DNA from: Komagataella phaffii GS115
Taxonomy: Eukaryota > Ascomycota > Pichiomycetes > Pichiales > Pichiaceae
NCBI RefSeq assembly: GCF_000027005.1
Contig: NC_012965.1
Location: 1,103,001 to 1,167,000, forward strand
Length of the DNA: 64,000 bases
Direction of reading: 5' to 3'
Positions within the stretch are counted from its first letter, which is position 1, and each line of letters begins with the position of its first letter. Shown piece after piece: positions 1 to 8,513 of the stretch. The position numbers and the translations under genes are program-made. The notes under the pieces are model-generated. The model had not been told where the DNA came from. It saw nothing but the letters and a program-made list of their open reading frames with translations, and did no database searches.

Positions 1-197
1 TTCTTGAGCATCTCTTCTCGTGAAGGCATGTTCTCTACCGTGGTCTTGAAACTTGGAAACTTGTTCACGTACTTCTCATTCTCATTCAGCAACTGAGTCT
101 TGGGAAAGGCTACCTCGTAGGTAACATAGGCCGACGCAACCGCAGCACCCGCTAAAAACGAGGCCTTGGAGAATCTTCTAATCTGCTGACGAAACAT
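1..197 (-). CDS. GUT2: Mitochondrial FAD-dependent glycerol-3-phosphate dehydrogenase, N-terminal fragment
   Basis: Only the first 65 codons lie inside the window; the gene continues past the left edge. The start is the ATG at 197-195. The N-terminus is basic (RQQIRR, residues 3-8) and is followed by an Ala/Gly-rich hydrophobic stretch at about 13-28, as in a mitochondrial presequence plus inner-membrane anchor. The visible part ends in PSREEMLK (58-65), which resembles the segment just before the FAD-binding GGGATG motif of Gut2 proteins. In that family the enzyme oxidises glycerol-3-phosphate to dihydroxyacetone phosphate and passes electrons to ubiquinone. The catalytic domain itself is off-window, so the call rests on this short N-terminal resemblance. 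A 900-bp gene-free region with clustered AGGGG motifs lies upstream. Confidence 0.6.
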   Translation of the reverse strand, partial: MFRQQIRRFSKASFLAGAAVASAYVTYEVAFPKTQLLNENEKYVNKFPSFKTTVENMPSREEMLK

Positions 198-374
198 GGA
201 TTGAAGTCGCTAGAAAGAAGAAAGAAGAAGCAGGAGAAGTTGGATCTAAATGCATGGAGGTCCTGCAATTGTCAAGCTAAGAATTTCGCGCCTCATACTG
301 GATCTAGTGGACTGGTCATGAAAACCCTGTTAGAACTGGATTGAGAAATTAGCATACAGGGGTTGCGTTGGTTG

Positions 375-441
375 GCCGGGGTGCTTCCTGCGTGGAGATG
401 GTCTGATGTAGCTACCAAGTCGATTGTTACGCCGGGGTGCT
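375..441. repeat. Two copies of an 11-bp direct repeat GCCGGGGTGCT upstream of GUT2
   Basis: GCCGGGGTGCT occurs exactly at 375-385 and 431-441, with starts 56 bp apart. The core CCGGGG fits the SYGGGG half of the Mig1 consensus, although the A/T flank of that consensus is poor in both copies. A glucose-repression role at GUT2 is an inference. Confidence 0.5.
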
Positions 442-803
442 ATTTTCTGATTAGACTAAGTATAGAACGTGAACTAGGCATCACCTTGGGAGACTCAATG
501 GGGGGGAACATCCTAACCTCTCCCTCCACCATGTGACATTTCTTTCAACGGTTGCTTTATTCACCCCACCACGATTTCAGCCAACCCCAAACAATTTGGT
601 ATAGCCCCATAAAAAAAATTGCATCCATCGGCTAGACAACCAATTATCAGCAGAATAACGGTATATCCAATCAATTTCTGGGGAGAACCAGTATGGGAAA
701 TGCCGTCGCAAACAACCCTTGCTTTCCGGAAAATACTCCGAGTAAATTATCCGCGGATTAAAAGCAGGATTCTTTCAACTCCGAAATTGTGCCTCCCCGA
801 AAT

Positions 804-995
804 CCCCTCAAAAAAAATCATGCTCTCCAGAAAGTGTCGTTTCAGGCTTCCCCTCCACTGCTGTCAAATTAATCAGGTATCCCCTCCAGTTCCCCTCTAG
901 TTTGCCTAATATCCCCTCTAACTCTCCTCCAATTGTTGCCTAAATTCCACTTTCTTGTAGCCTTCCCCCCTGACTCCCCTCTGTCTTACCCCCCT
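804..995 (-). promoter_or_regulatory. Cluster of eight AGGGG (STRE-type) cores upstream of GUT2
   Basis: On the plus strand CCCCT starts at 804, 850, 881, 892, 913, 967, 976 and 991, so the GUT2 coding strand carries eight AGGGG cores in 192 bp. AGGGG is the core of the stress response element bound by Msn2/4-type zinc fingers, and the related C-rich CYCC core is reported for Mxr1 of Komagataella. Part of this block may also be the RRP4 3' UTR. Confidence 0.5.
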
Positions 996-1101
996 GTTCT
1001 AACTCTATCCCTCCTTTTTAGATTACCTAATCATTTTACTGCACATGTTGCTCCTATTAATCGATACATAATCACATTCACATGGCGCGACTGCGCGGTT
1101 G

Positions 1102-2148
1102 CTAGCCTCTCATCCTTTCCCTATTTAGCACATCTTCTCCAATGCTCTTCATGGTCTCCTCATCCAATAACAACCCCGCATTCTCGTAAACCATACTGGC
1201 TTCATATGCTGCAATGATTCGAGTTTCAGTAATTCCGATATCGCATTTGGCCAGCGCTTTCACGCAGTTGGCGTACCTCGCAATAGTGTCCTTCGTGGCA
1301 ACTGATATAGGCTCGTTTTTGTCACTGTAGATTTCCCAGGAGGATTCCTCCTCCAGTCTGGTTATAGATACTGATCCCTGTCCTGGTGTGTAACTGTTGC
1401 TCTTGGCTGCAGCTGAAGAAACAGTGGAGTCTAATGCGTTGTTTCCTGTGGTAGACGGCAGAGATTTTTGATGCTGGTACAATGTCTTGGAGATCCAGAT
1501 GTACCCGTTCACTCCAATGATAATCGTAATGCTTCCGGGAAGCTCATGAAGATGATTTTTCTGTCTGATAATCAGAGATGAAGGAACCTTGACGAAATAT
1601 CCGTTTCTAAGTTTACCGTATTTGAGAGATCTCGTATGCAAAGAAGCTGATCCATCTTGAAAAATCGATTGAACTTCTGCGTTCAACAAATCACCTTCTT
1701 TCAAGAAATTCCTCATTTGTAACTCATCACTTTCAGATTTTCTTCTCAGAACTCCTCCAGGTAGGTTCACAGAGCCTAGCATCAATGCAGCATCTTGTCT
1801 AGCTCCAATATCTACCTTCCATCTCTTTGGTCCAACTTCTGTGATTCTCCCAACGACGTGATCTCCCGTTTCAGGCTGATACCTTCCTCTCAAAGGGACC
1901 ACACTCAGAAGCTTGTTGACTTTGGAAATGGTCCCAGCTACGGAACTATATGTTTTTTCGTTCAAATAGTAGGTACCATGGCCTCTCATCCATATGGGAT
2001 CCTCTGTTATCAGTTCTCCTGGAGTCACAATTGATTGATTATTATTCTTAGGTGCCAAAGATGCTTCGAGCATCTCTTCATCAGAAGACTCCACGTCTGA
2101 ATCAGCATTCGGATTCAAGGGTTTTCTTATACTTATTATCTCTGTCAT
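1102..2148 (-). CDS. RRP4: Exosome RNA-binding cap subunit Rrp4
   Basis: A 348-residue protein matching yeast Rrp4, one of the three S1/KH cap proteins of the RNA exosome, which feeds RNA into the nine-subunit ring for 3'-5' decay and rRNA processing. Visible features: the conserved N-terminal block VTPGELITEDPIWMRGHGTY (41-60), an S1 domain at about 94-170 (GDHVVGRI, then GSASLHTRSLKYGKLRNG), and a KH-like region with GVNGYIW at 212-218. The C-terminal RLEEESSW block is also shared with the Saccharomyces protein. The frame stays open upstream to 2241, but homology begins at the ATG at 2148, so that start is chosen. Divergent from RDS3 across 133 bp that contain a long T-run near 2190. Confidence 0.95.
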   Translation of the reverse strand: MTEIISIRKPLNPNADSDVESSDEEMLEASLAPKNNNQSIVTPGELITEDPIWMRGHGTYYLNEKTYSSVAGTISKVNKLLSVVPLRGRYQPETGDHVVGRITEVGPKRWKVDIGARQDAALMLGSVNLPGGVLRRKSESDELQMRNFLKEGDLLNAEVQSIFQDGSASLHTRSLKYGKLRNGYFVKVPSSLIIRQKNHLHELPGSITIIIGVNGYIWISKTLYQHQKSLPSTTGNNALDSTVSSAAAKSNSYTPGQGSVSITRLEEESSWEIYSDKNEPISVATKDTIARYANCVKALAKCDIGITETRIIAAYEASMVYENAGLLLDEETMKSIGEDVLNRERMRG

Positions 2149-2281
2149 GCTAGTTCCTAGGTGTGAGTGTGAGCCTTCGTTTTTTTTTTTTTTGTACTTT
2201 TTGATATACCCGATTATATAAGCATAGTCTACCATCCTCATTAAACAGAAATAATCACTCCAGTTCCCTCCCTCTGTGTAA

Positions 2282-2608
2282 ATGTCAAGACATCAGTATG
2301 ATTTGGTCCAATGTTTTAAACAGCCAGGGACAACGATAGCTCGGCTATGTGATAAATGCGATGGGAGATGTCCCTCATGTGACTCCTATGTGAACCAAGC
2401 CGAACTTGCGTACATATGTGATGAGTGTTCGTTCGTCAGTAATAAAGGTGAGGGAAAATGTATATTATGTGGCAGCAAGAGCACCACGGATGCCTACTAT
2501 TGCTCAGAATGTGTTATGACTGAAAAAGACAGAGATGGCTGTCCTCGGATCTTGAACATAGGTACAACCAGAAGTGATTTGTTTTATGAAAAAAGAAAAA
2601 AGAACTAA
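2282..2608 (+). CDS. RDS3: SF3b splicing factor subunit Rds3 (PHF5A)
   Basis: A 108-residue, very cysteine-rich protein of the PHF5/Rds3 family, a structural subunit of the U2 snRNP SF3b complex that helps recognise the branch site. The paired cysteine motifs CDKCDGRCPSC, CDECSF, CILCG and YYCSEC are spaced as in the knotted zinc-binding fold, and the C-terminal GCPRILNIG motif is typical. Length equals the usual family size (about 107-110). The ATG at 2282 lies close to the divergent RRP4 start, so the two RNA-processing genes share a short promoter. Confidence 0.95.
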   Translation: MSRHQYDLVQCFKQPGTTIARLCDKCDGRCPSCDSYVNQAELAYICDECSFVSNKGEGKCILCGSKSTTDAYYCSECVMTEKDRDGCPRILNIGTTRSDLFYEKRKKN

Positions 2609-2830
2609 GAACGAGCAATAAAGTAGATCTGTATTATAGACAGCTGGCGTGATGCTTCAGATGCAGAGACCCTGTTGTAGCAGGGCAAAGGCTTAGTATG
2701 GCGTGTCTTTGAATGTATATAGGATATCAGGATTATGTAATGAACATCACAGCGCATCATCTCTCGCTTTTACGGGCTTCAACAATCATCGTACTCTCTG
2801 AGATACGCCAATTCCGTCCCTTTCAGCCCC

Positions 2831-5800
2831 ATGTTTAGTCCTACTCAGGAACATTACCTGAAGAAAGAGCTTCTGGAGAAAGAGCTTCTCAGGGAGATTC
2901 AAGCAATGAGTCCTAACTACGGAGATGTCACTGGATTGCGTAAGTTTGGCCCTCCATTTGCTCCATACGACCCCATCAATGCTCCTGACTCGAAGAACCT
3001 GTCAGAATTGTTGCAGGTGCATTATCAGAACGTCGAAATTTACAACGAAGAGTTCCCTCTGTTGAGATTCTTTTTTACCAATTTCTTACAAAAGTTTCCC
3101 TTTCTCCAATACTACGAGAACCACAATGTTGCTAAGAAAAGCACTATCCAAGAGCAATTATGGATCAACAAAGTTCAGCAGTTTTACGAAATTTGGAAAA
3201 GTAAGAGGATCAGTACATCCAATGACAGAGGGTCTCTATCAAAGAGGAAGTTACTGATTTATAAGATTGTCAAGATGATGTTGATGATGTACAATACTGC
3301 TATTTTGGTATCGGGAGATGATGAATACTTCAAAAACCCTTCGGAATCTGAAACATCAGATGGCCGTTTAATGAAAAATGCCTACAAAGATATTGAGAAG
3401 ATCTTGCCCAACGAATTGATAAACGTTGAAGAAATCTTGCACAATAGGGAGAATTACATTAATGGTTTATATATCAATGTCTGCGGGGTTGTCAAGGACA
3501 AGATGAAAAGTAAGATTAAAAGTATAAACCCGTTGTCATACTGGTACTCTGATACAGCTCCCACCATGAAGTCAATCTACCTGTTCATTATCTTAGTAAA
3601 AGATGAGACTACTGGAGAGACATATTACGTTAAGCGAAGGTACTCTGATTTTAAGAACTTAGATAGCCAATTATTGCGCCATTTTCCTGGAAAACAACTT
3701 CCCTCTGCGCCCTCCAAAATCAAGATGAGCTCGGAGTTAAACGAAGAAATGGACGACACAAATGCGGATGACGTTGATGTAACATCCCTGGAATCGAATG
3801 ACCCTGTTCAAAATGTCACCAAGAAACTTTCTGACTTCAAAGATTCTGTTTCCAAAAGTGCCCAATCTGGTAATCTTTTCAATTTAAATGGAAACACTTC
3901 TAAACAAGAGATCTTGCAGAGCTTCCCCAGAGAGAAACTTAGACTTGCACTTAGAGGTTATGTTCAGAATTTGATACGAATCCCAGAGGTTAGAAGCTGC
4001 AGTATATTGAAAGAGTTTTTGAAAAAAGACTGCTATCATGAGCTATCGAACAAGGAGGAGGAAGAGATTAAGAATAGGATGAAACTGGATGACTTGTTAA
4101 TCATACAGCAAGTGAAATTTCAACAGGAAATTGTCAATTCCGTTAACAATCTCCAAGTGAATATAAATCAGTTGAAAGAACAAATTTTTGGCAATGGTGA
4201 AACTGGTGAACAGGGACTCCTGTTCTTGTTCAAAGAGATCGAAATGAACACCAAAGTGGTTGAGTTGTCTCCACAATTGCAGAGTTTTATTGAACTGTTC
4301 AAGTTAGAAGTTGCATCTACTATTTATGATTTTTTTGTATCTTCAGATTCATCTATTGAAAATTTTACACTGTTAACCAAGATTCACCAGTTCTTCCCGT
4401 ACAAGATTGTTCAAACCATTCTGAGGTTCACTAACCCAATGACAATAATGAAAAAAATGATAGACTTGTTCTTGTATCAGCCGTTAGGAAGTGGGAAATC
4501 TCTGATGCAGTTCGTCTTTACACATATCCTCAACGATGACTTGAAACGGTTAGAAAAGGAACTATTGTTCCTGAACAAGAACATCACCAGTAAGTATACC
4601 GGAGGTGACGTTTTGGTCGCCAAAATTGATGAGTACATGGAGGAGGAGGATAACAATGTTATTATTGATATCAAAGCAACTTGCCACAAGTACAATATTG
4701 ATTTAGTGTTGGCTTTGCTGTTGAACAGTAACCAATTGAAAACGAAGATTGATCAGAAAGTATTGGTAGAAGTTCTTGCTAGTTATAAGAAATGGAGTAA
4801 TGACGATCTGGGATCTGATGAAGCTAAACTTTATATTGATTTGAGAACGCTATTTGAAACAAAACTTCGGAGAAGAGACAAGGACTTATCAAAAGAGTTG
4901 TGGGATTCACCATATTTGATCCAACTAATAAAAGAGCTGATTGCCATTTTTTTCCAACCATTGATTGTCATATTCACTAAAGCCAATCTCCACAAGTATA
5001 TTCCTATCTTTAAATCTTTCATCGAAGATTTAATTGACCTAATAAAAAGATACCATAACGATTACAACTCCATGATCAACGAAAATGGTTCGGTTGTTTT
5101 AGATTTTGTTGCTGTATTGACCAAGTACCAAGACTATTTGTTAGAGTTTATCCACAATTTGTACATGAATGATGGGAAAGGTGACGATGAACAGGTTTTC
5201 ATGCAACTGATCCAATGGTTCAACAGTTTCATCAAGTTACTGACTTTTGTGAAAACTCAGCGTCCTGATTTAAAAATTGATCTAAATGCAGAACTTGACC
5301 AATTTGTAAGCCTTCACAACTCTCAAGTTGAAGATGATAGTCAAAAAATAAATCTGGACAAACTGCGATTGGAAATTGATAGAAAGATTCAAGAGATTAA
5401 TCGGCGTAAAGAAGCGTATCAAAATATTCTGGTCAGTAAGGACAACGGAGAAAATAACCCTGCCAATCTTGTGGAACAGGACCTTTTGGCACAGAACCGT
5501 AATAAAATGTTGACTAAAAATTGGAATGAGATACATGGCAAACTATTTAGTGAACTGGATAAAGGTGATAGCAAGAACAGTTTTGTTCAGGATGTTTTGG
5601 GGATTCATCAGGGAGAAATGGATGAGCTCAACTTGGAGTTTCTGGAATGGGAGGAACATGAGCGTGAGGACCCTTCAAACTCCATTGTTTTTGCTAGGAC
5701 TGAAGAAGAAGCATTGTCTGCAATCGACCAAGAATATCTTAAACATGGCAAAGAGACATTCAAGAACTTCATTGAAGCCGATGAATTTGAAAACGTCACT

Positions 5801-5899
5801 AGCCATGTGAAGACAGAGTTGAATAAACTTTTCAGTATCAACAGAGGAGAATTTATACGCCGGTTAAGTTGGAAAGTTCTTAGTTGCTACGTAGAGTAG
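2831..5899 (+). CDS. PX-domain protein of the YPR097W (Lec1) type
   Basis: A 1022-residue protein with a fungal PX-associated N-terminal region and a PX phosphoinositide-binding domain beginning at about residue 200. The PX signature RRYSDF is at 269-274 and the proline loop QLPSAPSK at 289-296. An acidic insertion (about 305-325) interrupts the PX fold before its closing helices near 375-402. The rest is a long helical region, including a weak coiled coil near 860-885, and resembles the C-terminal part of S. cerevisiae YPR097W (1073 aa), a PX protein linked to lipid and sterol handling. No transmembrane segment is evident. The orthology call is from architecture and length; the membrane target is not visible from sequence. 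Confidence 0.7.
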   Translation: MFSPTQEHYLKKELLEKELLREIQAMSPNYGDVTGLRKFGPPFAPYDPINAPDSKNLSELLQVHYQNVEIYNEEFPLLRFFFTNFLQKFPFLQYYENHNVAKKSTIQEQLWINKVQQFYEIWKSKRISTSNDRGSLSKRKLLIYKIVKMMLMMYNTAILVSGDDEYFKNPSESETSDGRLMKNAYKDIEKILPNELINVEEILHNRENYINGLYINVCGVVKDKMKSKIKSINPLSYWYSDTAPTMKSIYLFIILVKDETTGETYYVKRRYSDFKNLDSQLLRHFPGKQLPSAPSKIKMSSELNEEMDDTNADDVDVTSLESNDPVQNVTKKLSDFKDSVSKSAQSGNLFNLNGNTSKQEILQSFPREKLRLALRGYVQNLIRIPEVRSCSILKEFLKKDCYHELSNKEEEEIKNRMKLDDLLIIQQVKFQQEIVNSVNNLQVNINQLKEQIFGNGETGEQGLLFLFKEIEMNTKVVELSPQLQSFIELFKLEVASTIYDFFVSSDSSIENFTLLTKIHQFFPYKIVQTILRFTNPMTIMKKMIDLFLYQPLGSGKSLMQFVFTHILNDDLKRLEKELLFLNKNITSKYTGGDVLVAKIDEYMEEEDNNVIIDIKATCHKYNIDLVLALLLNSNQLKTKIDQKVLVEVLASYKKWSNDDLGSDEAKLYIDLRTLFETKLRRRDKDLSKELWDSPYLIQLIKELIAIFFQPLIVIFTKANLHKYIPIFKSFIEDLIDLIKRYHNDYNSMINENGSVVLDFVAVLTKYQDYLLEFIHNLYMNDGKGDDEQVFMQLIQWFNSFIKLLTFVKTQRPDLKIDLNAELDQFVSLHNSQVEDDSQKINLDKLRLEIDRKIQEINRRKEAYQNILVSKDNGENNPANLVEQDLLAQNRNKMLTKNWNEIHGKLFSELDKGDSKNSFVQDVLGIHQGEMDELNLEFLEWEEHEREDPSNSIVFARTEEEALSAIDQEYLKHGKETFKNFIEADEFENVTSHVKTELNKLFSINRGEFIRRLSWKVLSCYVE

Positions 5900-5981
5900 A
5901 TTGCAATACTTATGTACAGAGATATCAAAATCTAAAAAAAAAAGGAAGTAACTACTAAACAGGAAACAACATCAATTCTCT

Positions 5982-6494
5982 CTACTCGACATCATCGCCG
6001 TGAGATGACTGGAGTGAAGACTCACCTAAAATGTTCACCACGGCCTGCGGGGGTTGAATTGCGATCAACATAACAACAAGCTCATAAATGTCCTCACGAA
6101 CGGATTTCTGGTAGATGTTCAAGATGGAAGTTGGGTTTGGGTAGGTAGAAAGAGCCTTGTAGAACTCGATAGCGGCATCAATCTCTTTATTGGGGACGCT
6201 TGAGAGTTGCTCACCGAGAGTGATGTGTTTGTAAAAGTATTGTTCCTTCTCAGCGACGTCGCTCAAAACCGGTTCCTCCTTCAAAGCTTGCTCTAAACGT
6301 TTTCTCAGAAGAACTAAAGTTTGCTTTTTGGATTGTTCTTTGTCCTTTTGCAACTTTTTCTGGTAACTTTTGGAGTTCTTCTTCAAAGTTTTACGAAAGG
6401 AGACATTGTTTCTTCTTTGGTAATCGAAATAGATTGCGTAGCCGACGGTGGCTCCCAATGCGGCTAAGGCGGTAATTGTGAAAGTCTTTGACAT
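5982..6494 (-). CDS. TOM20: Mitochondrial import receptor subunit Tom20
   Basis: A 170-residue protein with an N-terminal membrane anchor (residues 5-23, TFTITALAALGATVGYAIY) followed by a basic, Lys/Gln-rich linker and a helical receptor domain ending in an acidic tail (DDVE). This is the layout of Tom20, which sits in the outer mitochondrial membrane and binds amphipathic presequences. The block EEPVLSDVAEKEQYFYKHITLGEQL resembles the TPR-like groove of fungal Tom20, quoted here only in part: EQYFYKHITLGEQL. The frame extends upstream to 6569, but the ATG at 6494 places the anchor at the N-terminus and is preferred. Convergent with the PX gene and divergent from SLX9 across 132 bp. Confidence 0.85.
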   Translation of the reverse strand: MSKTFTITALAALGATVGYAIYFDYQRRNNVSFRKTLKKNSKSYQKKLQKDKEQSKKQTLVLLRKRLEQALKEEPVLSDVAEKEQYFYKHITLGEQLSSVPNKEIDAAIEFYKALSTYPNPTSILNIYQKSVREDIYELVVMLIAIQPPQAVVNILGESSLQSSHGDDVE

Positions 6495-6626
6495 GGAGGG
6501 CACTTGATGGAAAAGGATGAAGAAGACAGAGAAATGTTGAAAAAATTCGAGGCTTCTTGCGAAAATCATTCATTACGTAATGGCATCTTAATGGAAAAAA
6601 ATTAGCCCTTACATTTAACACTTCAA

Positions 6627-7169
6627 ATGGCAGGACACAAGAGAACAACTTTGAGAAATAAGGTTGAGTCTAGGCAGACTAGTAGGGTGGTTGGAGCCAC
6701 TAGAAAGGTTCAAAAGAGTTCTCTTTTAAACGATCATAATGCTTTTTTGCGAAGGAATAAAACTACCAAGGTTCAGAAAAGATTAGATAAAACATTAGGC
6801 TTTGTACAGAAAATGAAACAAAAGGCCGACTATGACAAAATTGCAAACAGAAACAGTTATAATGACAGGTTAAAACCCAAACTGGAGGAATTATTAGATG
6901 TGCTGCCCGGAGGTGATGAGATAAGAGGTACTCAACCGGGTCATGGCTTCACGGGAGAAAGTGCTCAGTTCATACAGGCTCCAGCAAGAAAGGGACCAAA
7001 CCCAACAGGGTCTCTGAAAAGCAGAAGAGCAGTCACCGATGCAGAAACACAGCGTTTCAGAAAAATCCTTCAAGATGAACAGTTCAAAAAGAGCCCATTT
7101 GAGGCATTACGTAACCAGATTTCGGGAAATATGACACAGGAAGAGAGAACCACCAAAGAAAGAAAATAG
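6627..7169 (+). CDS. SLX9: Ribosome biogenesis factor Slx9
   Basis: A 180-residue, very basic protein. The N-terminus (KRTTLRNKVESR) and especially the C-terminal block ETQRFRKILQDEQF followed by KKSPFEALRNQI match the Slx9/FAM207 family, where a similar RF..VL.D..F..SPF.AL signature closes the protein. Slx9 acts in pre-40S maturation and export from the nucleolus. Low sequence complexity outside the C-terminal signature means the call depends mainly on that block. The stop lies 17 bp from the stop of the convergent NUKM gene. Confidence 0.75.
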   Translation: MAGHKRTTLRNKVESRQTSRVVGATRKVQKSSLLNDHNAFLRRNKTTKVQKRLDKTLGFVQKMKQKADYDKIANRNSYNDRLKPKLEELLDVLPGGDEIRGTQPGHGFTGESAQFIQAPARKGPNPTGSLKSRRAVTDAETQRFRKILQDEQFKKSPFEALRNQISGNMTQEERTTKERK

Positions 7170-7186
7170 ATAAATAAAATAAATGG

Positions 7187-7801
7187 CTAATAAGATCTAT
7201 ACCACATTCTGTGTGTCTGCCCGTCCATCATTTTCTTTTGTAACTGGAACACTCCGTACATCAGAGCTTCCGAAGTTGGGGGGCAGCCTGGGACATAAAT
7301 ATCCACGGGAACAATACGGTCCACACCACGAACGACACTGTAAGAATAGTGGTAATAACCACCACCATTGGCACATGAACCCATGGAAATGACCCATCTA
7401 GGATATGGCATTTGGTCATAGACTTGTCTGAGAGCTGGGGCCATCTTATTGGTGACGGTACCAGCAACAATCATAATATCCGATTGTCTTGGAGAGGCTC
7501 TGAAAATAATACCCAATCTATCTTGGTCGTATCTTGGTGCGGAGACGTGCATCATCTCGACGGCACAGCATGCCAGACCGAATGTCATTGGCCAGAATGA
7601 CGATTTTCTAGCCCAGTTTTTCATCTTGTCGAAGGTTGTGAATGTATAGTCCAGAAGGTTTGTATGAGGACGTTTAGAGAGCACGGGGATGTCGGTGGGA
7701 AGGTCTGACGAGTAACTATGCGAAGTGGCCACCTGCTTTGAGGCGTACCTAACTGAGTGTGCCAAAGATCGGGAGATCTGGGTTCTGCATGGCACAAACA
7801 T
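7187..7801 (-). CDS. NUKM: Complex I 20-kDa (PSST/NuoB) iron-sulfur subunit
   Basis: A 204-residue precursor of the NuoB/NDUFS7 subunit of mitochondrial NADH:ubiquinone oxidoreductase, which carries cluster N2 next to the quinone site. The four cluster ligands are visible: C78 and C79 (in [12 protein letters not shown]), C143 ([13 protein letters not shown]) and C173 ([11 protein letters not shown]). The first 20-30 residues are basic and Ser-rich, as in a matrix-targeting presequence. Complex I is absent from Saccharomyces, so this gene separates the organism from that lineage. Upstream (7899-7906) is an exact HAP-complex site. Confidence 0.96.
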
Positions 7802-8513
7802 TGTGGTATATTAGTATGAACGGGTGATGATGTTGGTGTAGTGAGAGAGAGAAGAGGTTTAGTGAGAATGATTTTGATAATCAAAAAATTGCAGAGCGTG
7901 ATTGGTTGGATATTGAGTGGGGTACGATATTTTGTGGAGGAAGTAGTCTGGGGAGGTTGTCGGGGGAGGAGCAAACGGAGGCGGAAGGGCTCCCAGCTCG
8001 CCCAGCAATTACCGGCTTCCGTCTAGCACGTGATTGCTCCCAATTAATGGCATGCCCAAACTGGAAAAACCCATCCATGACATATTTCTCCGTACTAATT
8101 GTCAAACACCAGCCTTCTCTTCGCTTCTGACGTCTTTCACCTCTAATTTTGGTCTACTATCAAGTTCTCACACGCTAATCCTCGTAAATCTTGAATTGCA
8201 TTTAGCATAACCATTTTAACCACCGTTTTCAGGTAACAGTGCATCGAACGACTCACCGCTTCGCTTAAAAAACCGGGCAGAAAAAAAAAAATTCTTCGCA
8301 CAAAACCTACAATCAATATCTTCGAACCCAAACATCCAATATCAAGTGTTGCTCCCTCAATTATTTCTTTTCAGTTTTTCAAAACTTCGTGTAAATTCTT
8401 CTTTAAAGGTGAACGGCGGTCCAACAATTTCGAATTAGGACCTTAACAGCTGTGTTTTTGTGTCATTTCTTCATTTCTTTCCGTACCCACAAAAAGACTC
8501 ATTACCCATCGAT
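7802..8513. promoter_or_regulatory. Divergent promoter region of NUKM and MRS6
   Basis: 712 bp without a credible gene. It holds TGATTGGT at 7899-7906, an exact fit to the HAP2/3/4/5 consensus TNATTGGT about 100 bp from the NUKM start, and CACGTGAT at 8027-8034, which reads ATCACGTG on the other strand and fits the Cbf1 consensus RTCACRTG. An A-rich tract lies at 8281-8291. The frame upstream of MRS6 is open to 8460 but has no in-frame ATG before 8514. Confidence 0.6.

Larger units (their letters stand above)
198..1101 (-). promoter_or_regulatory. Gene-free region between GUT2 and RRP4 (GUT2 promoter plus RRP4 3' region)
   Basis: No convincing gene lies in these 904 bp; the open frames on the plus strand here look like chance frames in C/T-rich DNA. 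Both flanking genes are on the minus strand, so the region holds the RRP4 3' end and the GUT2 promoter. Two structures stand out: an 11-bp direct repeat at 375-385 and 431-441, and a strongly pyrimidine-rich block at about 790-1020 containing eight CCCCT cores (AGGGG on the GUT2 coding strand). Confidence 0.6.

Noticed and set aside
619..1217. Plus-strand open frames in the C/T-rich GUT2-RRP4 gap
   Set aside because: Composition-driven frames, one of which starts with TTG; no protein features.
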